64,000 nt of DNA from Methylophilus sp. (lineage in GTDB: Bacteria; Pseudomonadota; Gammaproteobacteria; Burkholderiales; Methylophilaceae): contig NZ_SSGF01000018.1 of the NCBI RefSeq assembly GCF_008015755.1, forward strand, positions 1 through 64,000, given 5' to 3'. How positions within the stretch are numbered: position 1 is the stretch's first letter; the number at the start of each line of letters is the position of its first letter. Below the pieces are notes generated by a model. It made no database searches and was not told where the DNA came from. It saw nothing but the letters and a program-made list of their open reading frames with translations. Positions 35,445 through 45,108 of this stretch are shown piece by piece. Position numbers and translations under genes: made by a program.

Positions 35445-37109
35445 TTAACTGTTTGGAGACTCGGCGCTAGCCAGTGTGCTGGCGACCCACTGCTCAAGTG
35501 CTTGCGCGGCCAGTGGTCTGGCAAACAAGAAGCCTTGCGCGATATCACAACCAATGCCTTTAAGAAAATGGGCCTGGGCTTCGGTTTCAATGCCTTCGGC
35601 AATAATGCGGTAGTCCAGGCTCTTGCCCAGGCTGACAATGGCTTGAATCACCGCCTCGGCCTTGTTATGGCCTGGCAGTTCCATCACAAATGAACGATCG
35701 ACTTTCAAGTAGTCGCCAGGAATATCGCGCAGGTAAGACAAGCAAGAATAGCCAGTGCCAAAATCGTCAATCGCCAGTTTGATGCCCGCCTGCTTCAAGC
35801 GATGCATGATGCGGGCATTTTCGCCATCGTCCTGCACAAAAGCGCTTTCAGTGAGCTCGACCACCAGCCGCTGCGGTGGCAAGCCGCTTTCCGCCAGTAT
35901 CTGCAAAATATCCTCCACTAGCGTGCCCGATTTCAATTGCAGCGCCGAGACATTCACGGCGACTTCCATCTGCCCTAGCACGGGGTGATGATTCCACTGC
36001 GCGGCCTGCGTGCAAGCGGTGCGCATGACCCATTTACCTAAGGGCACAATCAGGCCAGTGAGTTCGGCCACGCGAATAAATTTTTCAGGCGAAATCACGC
36101 CTTTTTCTGGATGCTGCCAACGCACCAAGGCCTCGACGCCTTTTAATTTGCTAGTATTAAAATCAACTTGTGGTTGATACACCATAAAAAACTGGTGACT
36201 ATCCAACGCTGCTTCAAGTTGGCTGGCAAAGTCCATATCCGTAGCGGGGAGCACTTGGTCATTACTTTGGCCTTTACGGTAATAAGTCACCGTCATCGTA
36301 TAGACAATCGCCAGAATCGCCACCACCACCAACGCTGGCAATGCACGTATATTGTCTTCAAACTCAACGCCAGCCCTGGCTATCATAATGGCAAAAAAAC
36401 TCAAAAATACAATACTGAAACGTATCTGCTTGCCGTTATCGTCCATCAATAATAAATAACTCATGGGCGGATGCGAGGCATGCCTAGCCAATAGGCCAAA
36501 AGCGCATAACAAACCACTCAAGGTCGCCAAGGGTGGCATCAGGCCATAAGGGCGCGCAATGCCACATAAAAAACCCAGCAGTGGAATCAATGGAATCATC
36601 ACCGCGACACACAAGATCGCCTGACTAGTGGCTAGCCAGCCAGATCGCTGCAAGAGATAGGAAATGGCAATCAAGCAAGCCAATAAAGCGCCTGAGGCAT
36701 ATTCCACCAGTCTGGAATCTTGTTGCACCTGTATGTCATTTGCAATGCGCAGCAAATGTGCGGTGTCGTTAAAATCGGCAGCATATGGCGAGAGTTGCAC
36801 CATAAACAAACTGATGGTGACCAGCGACATCGTTAGCATCGCCAGATTGGTGCGGCCGTTTTCGAGCAGCAGGTTGTAGCTGACCAGAATAAAGGTGAGG
36901 TACGTCAGTAATTGTGCCAGCCAGACATTGTTATCGACATCGAGCAGATAATGCGGAAAACCCAGCAAACCGCACACCATGCTGGCCATGGCCAAAAAAT
37001 GGGTATTGTCTTGTACCTTACGCACAAGACGATGCCGCATAAACTGCCGTTGCGTTATATTTTCACTGAGTGGCGCTGCCAGCTCGCCAATCCCGGTTTG
37101 ACTCATCAT
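35445..37109 (-). CDS. Membrane EAL-domain phosphodiesterase (b)
   Basis: A 554-residue paralog of the product at 33600, with the same layout: a multi-helix membrane sensor (about 35-275) and an intact EAL domain (GVEALVRWQHPEKG, VNVSALQ, ELTES, IDDFGTGYSCLSYLRD, AEGIETEAQ). The membrane half diverges more than the EAL half, which suggests a change of sensed signal after duplication. A gap of about 215 bases separates the two genes, so each may have its own promoter. Confidence 0.9.
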   Translation of the reverse strand: MMSQTGIGELAAPLSENITQRQFMRHRLVRKVQDNTHFLAMASMVCGLLGFPHYLLDVDNNVWLAQLLTYLTFILVSYNLLLENGRTNLAMLTMSLVTISLFMVQLSPYAADFNDTAHLLRIANDIQVQQDSRLVEYASGALLACLIAISYLLQRSGWLATSQAILCVAVMIPLIPLLGFLCGIARPYGLMPPLATLSGLLCAFGLLARHASHPPMSYLLLMDDNGKQIRFSIVFLSFFAIMIARAGVEFEDNIRALPALVVVAILAIVYTMTVTYYRKGQSNDQVLPATDMDFASQLEAALDSHQFFMVYQPQVDFNTSKLKGVEALVRWQHPEKGVISPEKFIRVAELTGLIVPLGKWVMRTACTQAAQWNHHPVLGQMEVAVNVSALQLKSGTLVEDILQILAESGLPPQRLVVELTESAFVQDDGENARIMHRLKQAGIKLAIDDFGTGYSCLSYLRDIPGDYLKVDRSFVMELPGHNKAEAVIQAIVSLGKSLDYRIIAEGIETEAQAHFLKGIGCDIAQGFLFARPLAAQALEQWVASTLASAESPNS

Positions 37110-37268
37110 TTACCCTTTAACCGCTATCACTACATTATTCTGAGCCGTCGGCACAAAAACATATTCGAGTCAGGGTATTAAACCTTAACTCTCAAAAGTG
37201 TTATCGGTTAAATAAATGGATAAATTTAGAGCTATTTTAAAATAATTTAATAATTTGTCTGCAGCGGG

Positions 37269-37547
37269 TCAGGCCGCTTCCAGCACACGCTGCATGCCAT
37301 CGGCGCTATTACGTGTATACACGACTTTTAGGCCACGCTTGTGCGCCACATGCTTGATACGGTACATCATGGAATGATTGAGCCAGCCGGTGACTAACAC
37401 AATCACATTGACGTTTGCCGGTAGCTCCCGCTTGACATCACCGGGCTTTCTGCCTGTCCAGTGATCAATTTTATCGATCCCCTGCGCTTGCAGTACCTGC
37501 TTGATGCCTTCAATACGGTCACCACCAATCACTAATGCTTTTGACAT
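37269..37547 (-). CDS. DUF2325-domain protein
   Basis: A 92-residue cytoplasmic protein of the DUF2325 family, starting MSKALVIGGDRIEGI. The start at 37547 is chosen because AAAGGAGAG precedes it; the frame runs on to 37583. It has a Rossmann-like beginning (ALVIGGD) and the family segment VIVLVTGWLNHSMMYRIKHVAH. The function of DUF2325 is not established. It follows sbp copy 2 on the same strand after a terminator-like hairpin, suggesting reduced read-through expression with the sulfur operon. Confidence 0.8.
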   Translation of the reverse strand: MSKALVIGGDRIEGIKQVLQAQGIDKIDHWTGRKPGDVKRELPANVNVIVLVTGWLNHSMMYRIKHVAHKRGLKVVYTRNSADGMQRVLEAA

Positions 37548-37571
37548 GAAACACTCTCCTTTTGTAGAGAA

Positions 37572-37602
37572 AGAAAAAGGCATTGGGTAAATGCCTTTTT
37601 CT
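37572..37602. terminator. Hairpin between sbp copy 2 and DUF2325 gene
   Basis: Perfect 12-bp arms AGAAAAAGGCAT / ATGCCTTTTTCT (37572-37583 and 37591-37602) with a 7-nt loop. The A/T stretches at the stem base allow it to act as an intrinsic terminator on either strand. It is probably the main 3' end of the yezD-porin-sbp transcript. Confidence 0.75.
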
Positions 37603-37614
37603 GTTGATCAAATC

Positions 37615-38625
37615 TTACTTCTGGTAAATCTCGTCAAACACACCACCATCGGCAAAATGCGTTTTTTGTGCTTTTTGCCAACCACCAAACGTGTCGTCAA
37701 TTTTGATCAAATTGACCTTTGGAAACTGTTTCTCGTACTTTTTAGCCACAGATTCCAAGGTTGGACGATAGTAATTCTTCGCTGCGATTTCCTGGCCTTC
37801 TTCGCTATACAAATACTCCAGGTAAGCTTTTGCAACCGCTTCAGTGCCATGTCGCTTGGCATTTTTATCAACGACTGTCACCGGCGGCTCAGCCAAAATC
37901 GACAACGAAGGCACCACGATATCAAACTTGTCCGGGCCCAACTCTTTCTGCGCCAGAAAAGCCTCGTTTTCCCAGGCCAGCAACACATCGCCAATACCGC
38001 GCTCGACAAACGTCGTGGTTGAGCCACGCGCACCGCTATCCAGCACCGGCACGTTTTTAAACAGCTTTTTCAAGAAGTCTTTGGCTTTGGCATCATCATT
38101 ATTGTTCTGCTTGAGTGCATAAGCATAAGCCGCCAGGTAGTTCCAGCGTGCACCACCCGAGGTTTTCGGGTTAGGTGTGATCACCGACGTGCCCGGTTTG
38201 ACCAGATCGTTCCAGTCCTTGATGTTTTTCGGGTTGCCTTTGCGCACCAGAAACACAATGGTAGACGTATAAGGTGAGCTGTTATGCGGCAGGCGCTTTT
38301 GCCAGTCTGGCCCGAACAAACGCCCTTTGCTACCCACTTCGTCAATGTCGTAAGACAACGCCAGCGTCACCACATCAGCCTGCAAACCATCAATGACCGA
38401 ACGCGCCTGTTTGCCAGAACCACCGTGTGATTGTTTAATCACCACATTGTCACCCGTTTTGCCTTTCCAGTATTTGGCAAATGCGTCGTTGTAGTCTTGA
38501 TACAACTCACGCGTTGGGTCGTAAGACACGTTGAGCAGGTTGACATCAGCCGCCCCTGACAACAACGGAAAGGCCAAAGTGAGTGCCAGTAAAGCATGTT
38601 TCAAACTATGATTGAATGTCATCAT
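37615..38625 (-). CDS. Periplasmic sulfate-binding protein (copy 2)
   Basis: A 336-residue paralog of the binding protein at 26985, with a signal peptide (about 1-25, ending SGA) and the family motifs [31 protein letters not shown] and [18 protein letters not shown]. It starts 12 bases after the stop of an outer-membrane porin gene, forming one transcript with it and a YezD-like gene. No extra permease genes are present, so it probably shares CysTWA; it may bind thiosulfate or another oxyanion instead of sulfate. Confidence 0.92.
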   Translation of the reverse strand: MMTFNHSLKHALLALTLAFPLLSGAADVNLLNVSYDPTRELYQDYNDAFAKYWKGKTGDNVVIKQSHGGSGKQARSVIDGLQADVVTLALSYDIDEVGSKGRLFGPDWQKRLPHNSSPYTSTIVFLVRKGNPKNIKDWNDLVKPGTSVITPNPKTSGGARWNYLAAYAYALKQNNNDDAKAKDFLKKLFKNVPVLDSGARGSTTTFVERGIGDVLLAWENEAFLAQKELGPDKFDIVVPSLSILAEPPVTVVDKNAKRHGTEAVAKAYLEYLYSEEGQEIAAKNYYRPTLESVAKKYEKQFPKVNLIKIDDTFGGWQKAQKTHFADGGVFDEIYQK

Positions 38626-38637
38626 ATTTCCTTGTCG

Positions 38638-40344
38638 TTAGAAGCCGTATAAAGTCAGCTCGGTATAAAAGAAGTTGGATGTATCGGAGCGATTCGCTTG
38701 CCCAGCAACCAAACGTGATGTTGTTTTCACGAAGTCGCCTGCCCAGAAATGTGCATAACCCAGATTCAAAGCAGCATATTGGTTTATTGGAAAACGCACT
38801 CTTAAATCAAACTCTTTACCTAAATCCCTGCCAGCATTACCCGTGACATCCTGCAAATTGTTACCTGCGGCCCAACGGTCTGTTGAGCTATCCAGGCGAT
38901 ACCAGCTAAAGCCCGTATCTACTTTCACGTTATCCAAAAATGGCACTTTAGGATCAAACTCTGCGCGTATTTTGGCGGCACGAATATTGTTCATTTGAAT
39001 ATAGTCGTTGTTAGACCAAGGGCGTGCAAAGCCAAACAAACGATCAAAACCCTGATTATCAGAAGTATCTGTGGCAGTGGTGCCGGAGACTTTGTCGCCA
39101 CTGGCTACGCCATAAGACCCACTGAAACGAGGCTTCCATGAATGCTTGTTAAAGGTATAACCAAGCTCTGCGGTATAGGCATAAGCATCGTGATCAACAT
39201 TGATATAGCGGCCTGTGGCCAAGTTTCCGAGGTAGCGTTGAACCTCGCCCCATTGCTTGCTGTAGCTGGCGTCATAGTCCCATTGTGTCCCTGGAACCAC
39301 ACCATAGACACGCACACCACCGGTATTAATTTCGCGATCAACCTGTGCTTGTGTCTGTCGCAATGCACTATAAACACTGCGGTCACTATAGGCTGTGCCG
39401 TTACCGTCATACTCAACCCGATTACCATTCTGCTTCAGGTAAAAATAGTATGGTTGAATCGTCACGTATTCAGACCAGCCGCGCCAGTCACCCACCAGGC
39501 CATAAAACTTCTGGGCATGATCCACTTGGTCCAACTGGTTAGCGAAACGCTGCACCGGCTGTACCGCAAAGGCTTCCAACTGCCAGTCGTTTTTCTTTTC
39601 ACCAATATTGGCGCGAATCCCCTGGAAGGTGTTGGTCGTGTTGCGCCATTCGTTACGGGCAATCAAGCGACGATCCAGATCTTCCCAAGCCAGGCGACCA
39701 CCACGTACCCAGAATGGACGGTTATTGCCCAAGTCATCTTTACCAAAAATGCTTTCTTTGAAATACAGCTCCAGATAGGCCTGCAAAAAGTCAGCATGGT
39801 CGATATCTTTTGGGTCATTAGATAAACGGCGATCCGTGCTATCGTTGTAATCACTATGGTTACGACGAGAATCCTGCACTTCAACCGCAAAACGGAATGG
39901 GTCCAGAATATTCTTCAAACCCAGGTAAGCGCGTGAACGCAATAAGAGTGGATCATCAATGTTTTCTTGTGCACGGCGAAAATCGTTTTGACGGCTCTCA
40001 TAACGTGCGCGATATTCAAAACCGATATCCAGCCAGTCAATATCCGCAAAACTGTCGTAGTCTTTTAACCACGTTTTGTTCAATTGTTTTACATAGCGTG
40101 GTGGCTCGGTTTCTTTTTGTGTACCGTAGCTGCGACGCTCAACGTAGTAACCATTGGCTGCTTTTGCAGCCGCTTTTTCTTCAGCTTTGATTTCTTCAAG
40201 GCGCGCTTTGACTTTCTTCTGTTGTTCAGCATCCTCTACTTGCGTCTCTGCCAGCTGCACCTCTTCTGCTGCCGATGCAACGCCATTACCCAGCCACCAC
40301 ACACTTGCGGTTGCCAGTGCAAGACTTATTTTCTTTAACTGCAT
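38638..40344 (-). CDS. Alginate-export-family outer-membrane porin
   Basis: A 568-residue beta-barrel protein with a signal peptide (about 1-26, ending ASA). An N-terminal charged helical stretch (about 30-65) precedes a barrel that begins around DIDWLDIGFEYRARYESRQND and ends with Phe (TLYGF), the usual outer-membrane signal. The overall pattern matches the alginate-export porin family. Alginate is unlikely as the substrate: it is co-transcribed with a sulfate-binding protein and a YezD-like gene, which suggests uptake of sulfate or organosulfur compounds. Confidence 0.82.
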   Translation of the reverse strand: MQLKKISLALATASVWWLGNGVASAAEEVQLAETQVEDAEQQKKVKARLEEIKAEEKAAAKAANGYYVERRSYGTQKETEPPRYVKQLNKTWLKDYDSFADIDWLDIGFEYRARYESRQNDFRRAQENIDDPLLLRSRAYLGLKNILDPFRFAVEVQDSRRNHSDYNDSTDRRLSNDPKDIDHADFLQAYLELYFKESIFGKDDLGNNRPFWVRGGRLAWEDLDRRLIARNEWRNTTNTFQGIRANIGEKKNDWQLEAFAVQPVQRFANQLDQVDHAQKFYGLVGDWRGWSEYVTIQPYYFYLKQNGNRVEYDGNGTAYSDRSVYSALRQTQAQVDREINTGGVRVYGVVPGTQWDYDASYSKQWGEVQRYLGNLATGRYINVDHDAYAYTAELGYTFNKHSWKPRFSGSYGVASGDKVSGTTATDTSDNQGFDRLFGFARPWSNNDYIQMNNIRAAKIRAEFDPKVPFLDNVKVDTGFSWYRLDSSTDRWAAGNNLQDVTGNAGRDLGKEFDLRVRFPINQYAALNLGYAHFWAGDFVKTTSRLVAGQANRSDTSNFFYTELTLYGF

Positions 40345-40404
40345 GTAATTCTCCCGTAATTTAATGACTTCCAGCAGTCTGGTAAGCGCTCAGTAAAATA
40401 TTCA

Positions 40405-40599
40405 CTACTTTTTAGGTTTTACTTGATGATCAAAGCGGACTTTTTCGCGCCGCTCAATTTGCGTCACCCGCCCATCATGTACCGTAATTTCAATCGAACC
40501 ATAACCGGTATCCTGTTGCACTGCCGCAATGGCTGCTGCCACGATCGCCAGCACAGCTTCGTCGGTTTGTATTTCTGGTTTGTTTAAGACTGTAGACAT
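40405..40599 (-). CDS. YezD-like DUF2292 small protein
   Basis: A 64-residue protein starting MSTVLNKPE at 40599 (the frame runs to 40611). The segment YGSIEITVHDGRVTQIERREKVR is the DUF2292/YezD signature. Relatives often sit in sulfate or sulfonate uptake operons; the molecular role is unknown. It is the first gene of the yezD-porin-sbp unit. The AT-rich motif D lies about 45 bases upstream. Confidence 0.85.
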   Translation of the reverse strand: MSTVLNKPEIQTDEAVLAIVAAAIAAVQQDTGYGSIEITVHDGRVTQIERREKVRFDHQVKPKK

Positions 40600-40642
40600 G
40601 ATGCCCCTCACTGCATTGAATGAACGGCATTATTTCAGACTA

Positions 40643-40662
40643 TTTATATTTTAAAAAATAAT
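40643..40662. promoter_or_regulatory. AT-rich motif D, upstream of yezD-porin-sbp operon
   Basis: On the minus strand it reads ATTATTTTTTAAAATATAAA, close to motif B at the first sbp gene (ATTCTTTTTAAAAATATAAG). It lies 44 bases before the yezD-like start, within an A/T-rich promoter region. Confidence 0.4.
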
Positions 40663-40702
40663 TATTCGTTATTTTTATATTACTTTTAACTATATAAAGA
40701 CT

Positions 40703-40728
40703 AAAAAAAATCCCGCAAGACTGCGGGA
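40703..40728 (-). terminator. Terminator after the OprO/P-type porin gene
   Basis: Stem TCCCGCA / TGCGGGA (40711-40717 and 40722-40728) followed on the minus strand by a U-run (A-run 40703-40710), 30 bases past the porin stop. Confidence 0.88.
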
Positions 40729-40757
40729 CTTTAATTTGGGTTTTAATACGTTTGTTG

Positions 40758-42185
40758 TTAGAAGTTGTACTGCACTTGTACACGCAAAGCGTCTGCTGTA
40801 AAGCTTTGGTAATCAAGGGTACCAGCACGGTTACCCGTCACCAGGTTATTACGCTTCATGTGATGGTATTCCGCCATGATTTCGACCTCAGGCGCAAGTT
40901 GCCATTCCAGGCCCAATTCCCAATCATTCACATGGTTCTCAGGCGCATTGGTTTCTGCCTTATTGTAACCATCAAAGTATTGCCATTTGATAAATGGAAT
41001 CAACGTACCATTGGTCTCTAAGAATTGGAAATTGTCGATTTTGTACATTGCTTGTACATAACCACCCTGCAGACTTTTCTCTTCAATTCTGTTTTGCGCG
41101 GCATCCATACCAGGTGTAGTACCCCAGTTCCACTCAGCTTGCAAACCAAATGGTTGTGGATACATCACAAAACTCACACCAACGCGTTGGTCTTTAAAGC
41201 CTTTAGCATCTGCGGTTGCGATGGTAGGCGTACGTGTTGCGCCAGTGTTTGCAGATGAACTCACGTTAGCATTACCGTTGAAATTGTAACGACCTGTCGT
41301 TGGCGCATAGTCACCATGGTAACCTTGGATGCTGGCTTCATAAATCTGACCAGATTGCGTTTTCCAAGGATAAGTAGCACGTGCCACCACATGGTAATTA
41401 TCGTTTACATCGCTGCGGTTAGCGCCTTGGCCGTTATACAAACCAGCACCAAACATACCGTAGTTACCAGAGTGTTTCAGGCCTTTATCGTTGATTTCTT
41501 TAAAGAGTGCCTGAATATTTTCTGGGGTGTAGTAGTAAAACGCACCAGTGTCACGCTCGTCACGCACAGCGCTGTTGAGCGCATCTACACGATCCATCGC
41601 CAAACGGTTAGAGGAGGATTGCAGGTTTTCAAAACCATAAGGCACTTTAGATTGACCCACACGCACGCGGTGTACTTTTGCCTTATCAATATTGATATCA
41701 CCGTAAGCGTCACGAAGCTGTGCAATGTTGTTCGTACCGCTAGCAGAGGATGCAAAATCAGGCTGAATGTAGTAGCTCAGATGGTCACCAAAGTCACCAA
41801 AAATAATGATACGTGCGCGACGAATCAAAAAGTTTTTGTCTGGGTTAATGGAGTCATCCGTGCCGACTGAACGGTCAGACCATAAATCAACCGGGTTGGC
41901 TCTATTATCCCCATCATTACCAATCATGGCAGTCACGCGATTCTGCACATAACCACGCATATTCACACGGCTAGTCCAGCTTTTGCTTTCTTTCTTTTTC
42001 TGCACTTCGACTTCATTGGTGCGGCCCTTCATCAGCAAAGCGCCCTCTTCTTCGGTCAAAACACCTTTACTGATCAATGCCTGCACCAGGTCGGTGGTTG
42101 AATCAGCATAGGCCGCAGACGTCAAACCTGTTAACAAGCCACCGGCCAAGGTTGCCATCAACAAACGACGAAACTTCAAATTCAT
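40758..42185 (-). CDS. OprO/OprP-type porin
   Basis: A 475-residue outer-membrane protein with a signal peptide (about 1-27, ending AYA). A short region near DLVQALISKGVLTEEEGALL follows, typical of anion-selective OprP-like porins, then a barrel with RRARIIIFGDFGDHLSYYIQ and a C-terminal Phe (VQVQYNF). OprO and OprP pass phosphate or pyrophosphate; selectivity here cannot be read from sequence. It has its own terminator and is probably transcribed alone, separate from the yezD operon downstream. Confidence 0.88.
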   Translation of the reverse strand: MNLKFRRLLMATLAGGLLTGLTSAAYADSTTDLVQALISKGVLTEEEGALLMKGRTNEVEVQKKKESKSWTSRVNMRGYVQNRVTAMIGNDGDNRANPVDLWSDRSVGTDDSINPDKNFLIRRARIIIFGDFGDHLSYYIQPDFASSASGTNNIAQLRDAYGDINIDKAKVHRVRVGQSKVPYGFENLQSSSNRLAMDRVDALNSAVRDERDTGAFYYYTPENIQALFKEINDKGLKHSGNYGMFGAGLYNGQGANRSDVNDNYHVVARATYPWKTQSGQIYEASIQGYHGDYAPTTGRYNFNGNANVSSSANTGATRTPTIATADAKGFKDQRVGVSFVMYPQPFGLQAEWNWGTTPGMDAAQNRIEEKSLQGGYVQAMYKIDNFQFLETNGTLIPFIKWQYFDGYNKAETNAPENHVNDWELGLEWQLAPEVEIMAEYHHMKRNNLVTGNRAGTLDYQSFTADALRVQVQYNF

Positions 42186-42298
42186 TTTTATCCCCTGTTA
42201 TAAGATTACAAGTGTGTATCCGGGGCGTATTTTGAATTTTCAATATGACAGTTTGATGACAAACCTTACATATTTCTTACAAGCAGACTACTAGTCAT

Positions 42299-42324
42299 AA
42301 AAAAGCCACCTGACTCAGGTGGCT
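42299..42324 (-). terminator. Terminator after lysS
   Basis: Perfect 10-bp arms AGCCACCTGA / TCAGGTGGCT (42304-42313 and 42315-42324) around one central base, with an A-run at 42299-42304 that becomes the U-run on the minus strand. Confidence 0.85.
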
Positions 42325-42344
42325 ACATGTTAAATTTGAATGAT

Positions 42345-43883
42345 TTAACTTTCTGCGCGCATGTGCGGGAACAGAATCACGTCGCGGATGCTCGGACTAT
42401 CGGTAATCAGCATGACCAGACGGTCGATACCAATGCCACATCCGCCGGTTGGCGGCATACCGTACTCCAGAGCACGGATAAAGTCTGCATCGTAGTACAT
42501 GGCTTCCTGGTCACCCGCTTCTTTGGCTTTCATTTGTGCCTGGAAGCGTGCAGCCTGATCCTCTGCATCGTTTAACTCACTAAAACCGTTGGCGATTTCA
42601 CGGCCGGTGATAAACAATTCAAAACGTTCTGTGATTTCTGGCTGTTGATCAGAGGCACGTGCCAACGGCGATACTTCTACTGGGTAGTCGATAATATACG
42701 TTGGCTGCCAGAGCTGGCTTTCCGCGGTTTCTTCAAACAAGGATAACTGCAAGGCACCCAATCCGGCATGGTCAAAAGCTTTGACGCCAAACTTTAATAA
42801 CTCTGTACGCAAAAAGTCGGCGTCATTAAGTTGTGCCAGCGTATAGTGCGGCGCATATTTCTGAATCGCGCCAACAATCGTCAAGCGCTCAAACGGCTTG
42901 CTCAAATCAACCTCTTTACCTGCGTAGCTGAGTACGGCCGTACCGTTGGCAGCAATGGCTGCGGCGCGAATACATTGTTCGGTAAAATCCATCAGCCATT
43001 GATAGTCGGTGTAAGCCGCGTAAAACTCCATCATGGTGAACTCAGGGTTATGACGCACGCTGAGGCCTTCATTACGGAAGTTACGGTTGATTTCAAACAC
43101 GCGCTCAAAACCACCCACAATCAGGCGTTTCAGGTAGAGCTCTGGCGCAATGCGCATAAACATCTGCATATCCAGCGCGTTGTGATGCGTCACAAACGGC
43201 TTGGCTGAGGCGCCCCCCGGAATCGGGTGCAGCATAGGGGTTTCAACCTCAAGAAACTCGTTGTCGTTCATGAACTGGCGAATCGCCGCCACGACTTTTG
43301 AGCGGGATTTAAACGTCGCGCGGGTTTCTTCTGAGGTGATCAAATCGACATAACGCTGGCGGTATTTGATTTCCTGGTCTTGCAGGCCATGAAATTTTTC
43401 GGGTAATGGGCGCAGCGATTTGGTGAGTAAACGCAGTTCGGTCACATGCACAGACAGTTCGCCGGTGCGGGTTTTAAACAAGCGGCCGCGGGCGCCCAAA
43501 ATATCACCCATATCCCAGTGTTTAAAACGCTCGTAGAGCTCTTCACCGATTTCATCACGTGCGACATAGAGTTGAATACGCGCAGTGCTATCTTGAATGG
43601 TCGCAAAACTGGCTTTACCCATCACGCGCTTAAGCATCATGCGACCAGCCACGACGACGACAATCTCTTGCGGGTCCAGTGTTTCTTTGTCACTGGTGGC
43701 ATAAGCCTCTTGCAACGCGGCGGCTTTGTGCTCGGGCTTAAAATCGTTAGGAAAAGCAGCTGTTTGGCTAGCCTGGGCTTGTTCGCGCAATACGCGCAAC
43801 TTTTCGCGACGCTCCGCAATCACGTGATTCTCATCAACGACTGACTCTGTCGCGTTGTCTGGGGTGGAGTGTTGTGCTGTCAT
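42345..43883 (-). CDS. lysS: Lysyl-tRNA synthetase, class II
   Basis: Charges tRNA-Lys. The 512 residues contain an N-terminal OB-fold anticodon-binding domain (about 65-180, with [17 protein letters not shown]) and a class II catalytic domain. Motif 2 is [20 protein letters not shown] and motif 3 is [14 protein letters not shown]. It has the standard length and ends [12 protein letters not shown], as in other LysS. It lies upstream of the OprO/P-type porin gene on the same strand, with a terminator in between. Confidence 0.97.
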   Translation of the reverse strand: MTAQHSTPDNATESVVDENHVIAERREKLRVLREQAQASQTAAFPNDFKPEHKAAALQEAYATSDKETLDPQEIVVVVAGRMMLKRVMGKASFATIQDSTARIQLYVARDEIGEELYERFKHWDMGDILGARGRLFKTRTGELSVHVTELRLLTKSLRPLPEKFHGLQDQEIKYRQRYVDLITSEETRATFKSRSKVVAAIRQFMNDNEFLEVETPMLHPIPGGASAKPFVTHHNALDMQMFMRIAPELYLKRLIVGGFERVFEINRNFRNEGLSVRHNPEFTMMEFYAAYTDYQWLMDFTEQCIRAAAIAANGTAVLSYAGKEVDLSKPFERLTIVGAIQKYAPHYTLAQLNDADFLRTELLKFGVKAFDHAGLGALQLSLFEETAESQLWQPTYIIDYPVEVSPLARASDQQPEITERFELFITGREIANGFSELNDAEDQAARFQAQMKAKEAGDQEAMYYDADFIRALEYGMPPTGGCGIGIDRLVMLITDSPSIRDVILFPHMRAES

Positions 43884-43934
43884 AAATATCCGGCAATCGT
43901 CTACGTTATTCGTAAACCGACTATTTTAGCATTG

Positions 43935-45089
43935 TTACATCCAATTTTTGGACTCTTGATCAGCGGGAGCCTCATGCTTTTCAGGCAAATGGATGCGCAT
44001 CATAAAACCATGTGGGCTAAGATTAGTTGCCCTGACGAACCCACCATGTGCCTCAACGATGTGCTTAGTCATGGCCAGGCCAATGCCATGGCCTTCTACT
44101 TGCGACGCACGACGGCCACGCACAAACGGTCTGAAAATCTGCTCCAGCTCTTGCGGCTCTACCCCCTGGCCCTGATCTTCCACCTCCAAGATCACTTCAC
44201 TAGTACGGGCACTGTGTTGCAGCGTGATGGTGACCACGCCATTTTCCGGGCCATATTTCACGGCATTTCGAATCACATTATCTATCGCCCGTTGCAGTAG
44301 CTCCAACTGGCCATCGACCACCACCACATCTTCAGGCATATCGAGATGCAGCTTGGCATCCTGTTTTTCAAATAACACATCGCCAACAATGCCTGTCAGC
44401 AGCCCTTTTAAATCCACTTCGGTTTTTTGTAGTTTTTGCATGCCAGATTCAAAGCGAAAAATTTCCAGCAACTCAGAGATCATCCGCTCCATGCGCACCG
44501 CTTCCAGCTCAACACGCTGCAACGAACTTTGCATTTTTTTGGGATTTTGCATCACCAGACCCACCGACATTTGGATCCGGGCCAAGGGCGAACGCAGTTC
44601 ATGCGACACATGATGCAGCATTTTAGATTGGCTTTTGATCATATTGTTCAAGCGTAACGCCATCAGATCAAACGCCTGACCTAACTCAGAAAACTCATCG
44701 TGACTGGCCGTAATTTTAGGGGTGACTCTGACCAGCAGATCGCCTTCTGCAGCGCTTTTAAGATGTTCAAGCAATAGCTTGATGGGATGCGAAATTGACC
44801 AGGCTAGCACACCGGAAAAAATCACACTGGAGACGATACTGAAAAAAAAGACTGTCAGGGGCAAGCCTAAAAATCGTCTCTCAACGGTTTGGGCACTGAC
44901 CTGAGGCACAGAGGTGACGGTTGTTGAATTAGTCGCGCAGCCAGCCTGAGCAACACACGCTGGCGAGACACCGTGATGTACGGGAATTTGTTGATGCGAC
45001 TGCCACTCGACCAGGCTGCCGACGATGATGCCGGTGGAGATGAGCGCCAGAAAAAATGCTACAAATAACTTCCAGAACAGGCGCCCCAT
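43935..45089 (-). CDS. CpxA-like sensor histidine kinase
   Basis: A 384-residue inner-membrane kinase. Two transmembrane helices (about 8-28 and 77-98) bracket a short periplasmic loop of about 45 residues containing two cysteines (Cys45, Cys51), much smaller than in E. coli CpxA. HAMP (about 98-150), HisKA with His163 in VSHELRSPLARI, and HATPase with NAVKYGPENG and GHGIGLAM follow. It lies 19 bases after its response regulator gene. A role in envelope stress is inferred from similarity to CpxA. Confidence 0.87.
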   Translation of the reverse strand: MGRLFWKLFVAFFLALISTGIIVGSLVEWQSHQQIPVHHGVSPACVAQAGCATNSTTVTSVPQVSAQTVERRFLGLPLTVFFFSIVSSVIFSGVLAWSISHPIKLLLEHLKSAAEGDLLVRVTPKITASHDEFSELGQAFDLMALRLNNMIKSQSKMLHHVSHELRSPLARIQMSVGLVMQNPKKMQSSLQRVELEAVRMERMISELLEIFRFESGMQKLQKTEVDLKGLLTGIVGDVLFEKQDAKLHLDMPEDVVVVDGQLELLQRAIDNVIRNAVKYGPENGVVTITLQHSARTSEVILEVEDQGQGVEPQELEQIFRPFVRGRRASQVEGHGIGLAMTKHIVEAHGGFVRATNLSPHGFMMRIHLPEKHEAPADQESKNWM

Positions 45090-45108
45090 AACCCTCGCAT
45101 TATTTTAC

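Noticed and set aside
39142..39825. 227-residue plus-strand frame inside the alginate-export-type porin
   Set aside because: Opposes a complete beta-barrel gene and shows no family features.
41316..41870. 184-residue antisense frame inside the OprO/P-type porin gene
   Set aside because: Shadow frame; the minus strand encodes a full-length porin with signal peptide.
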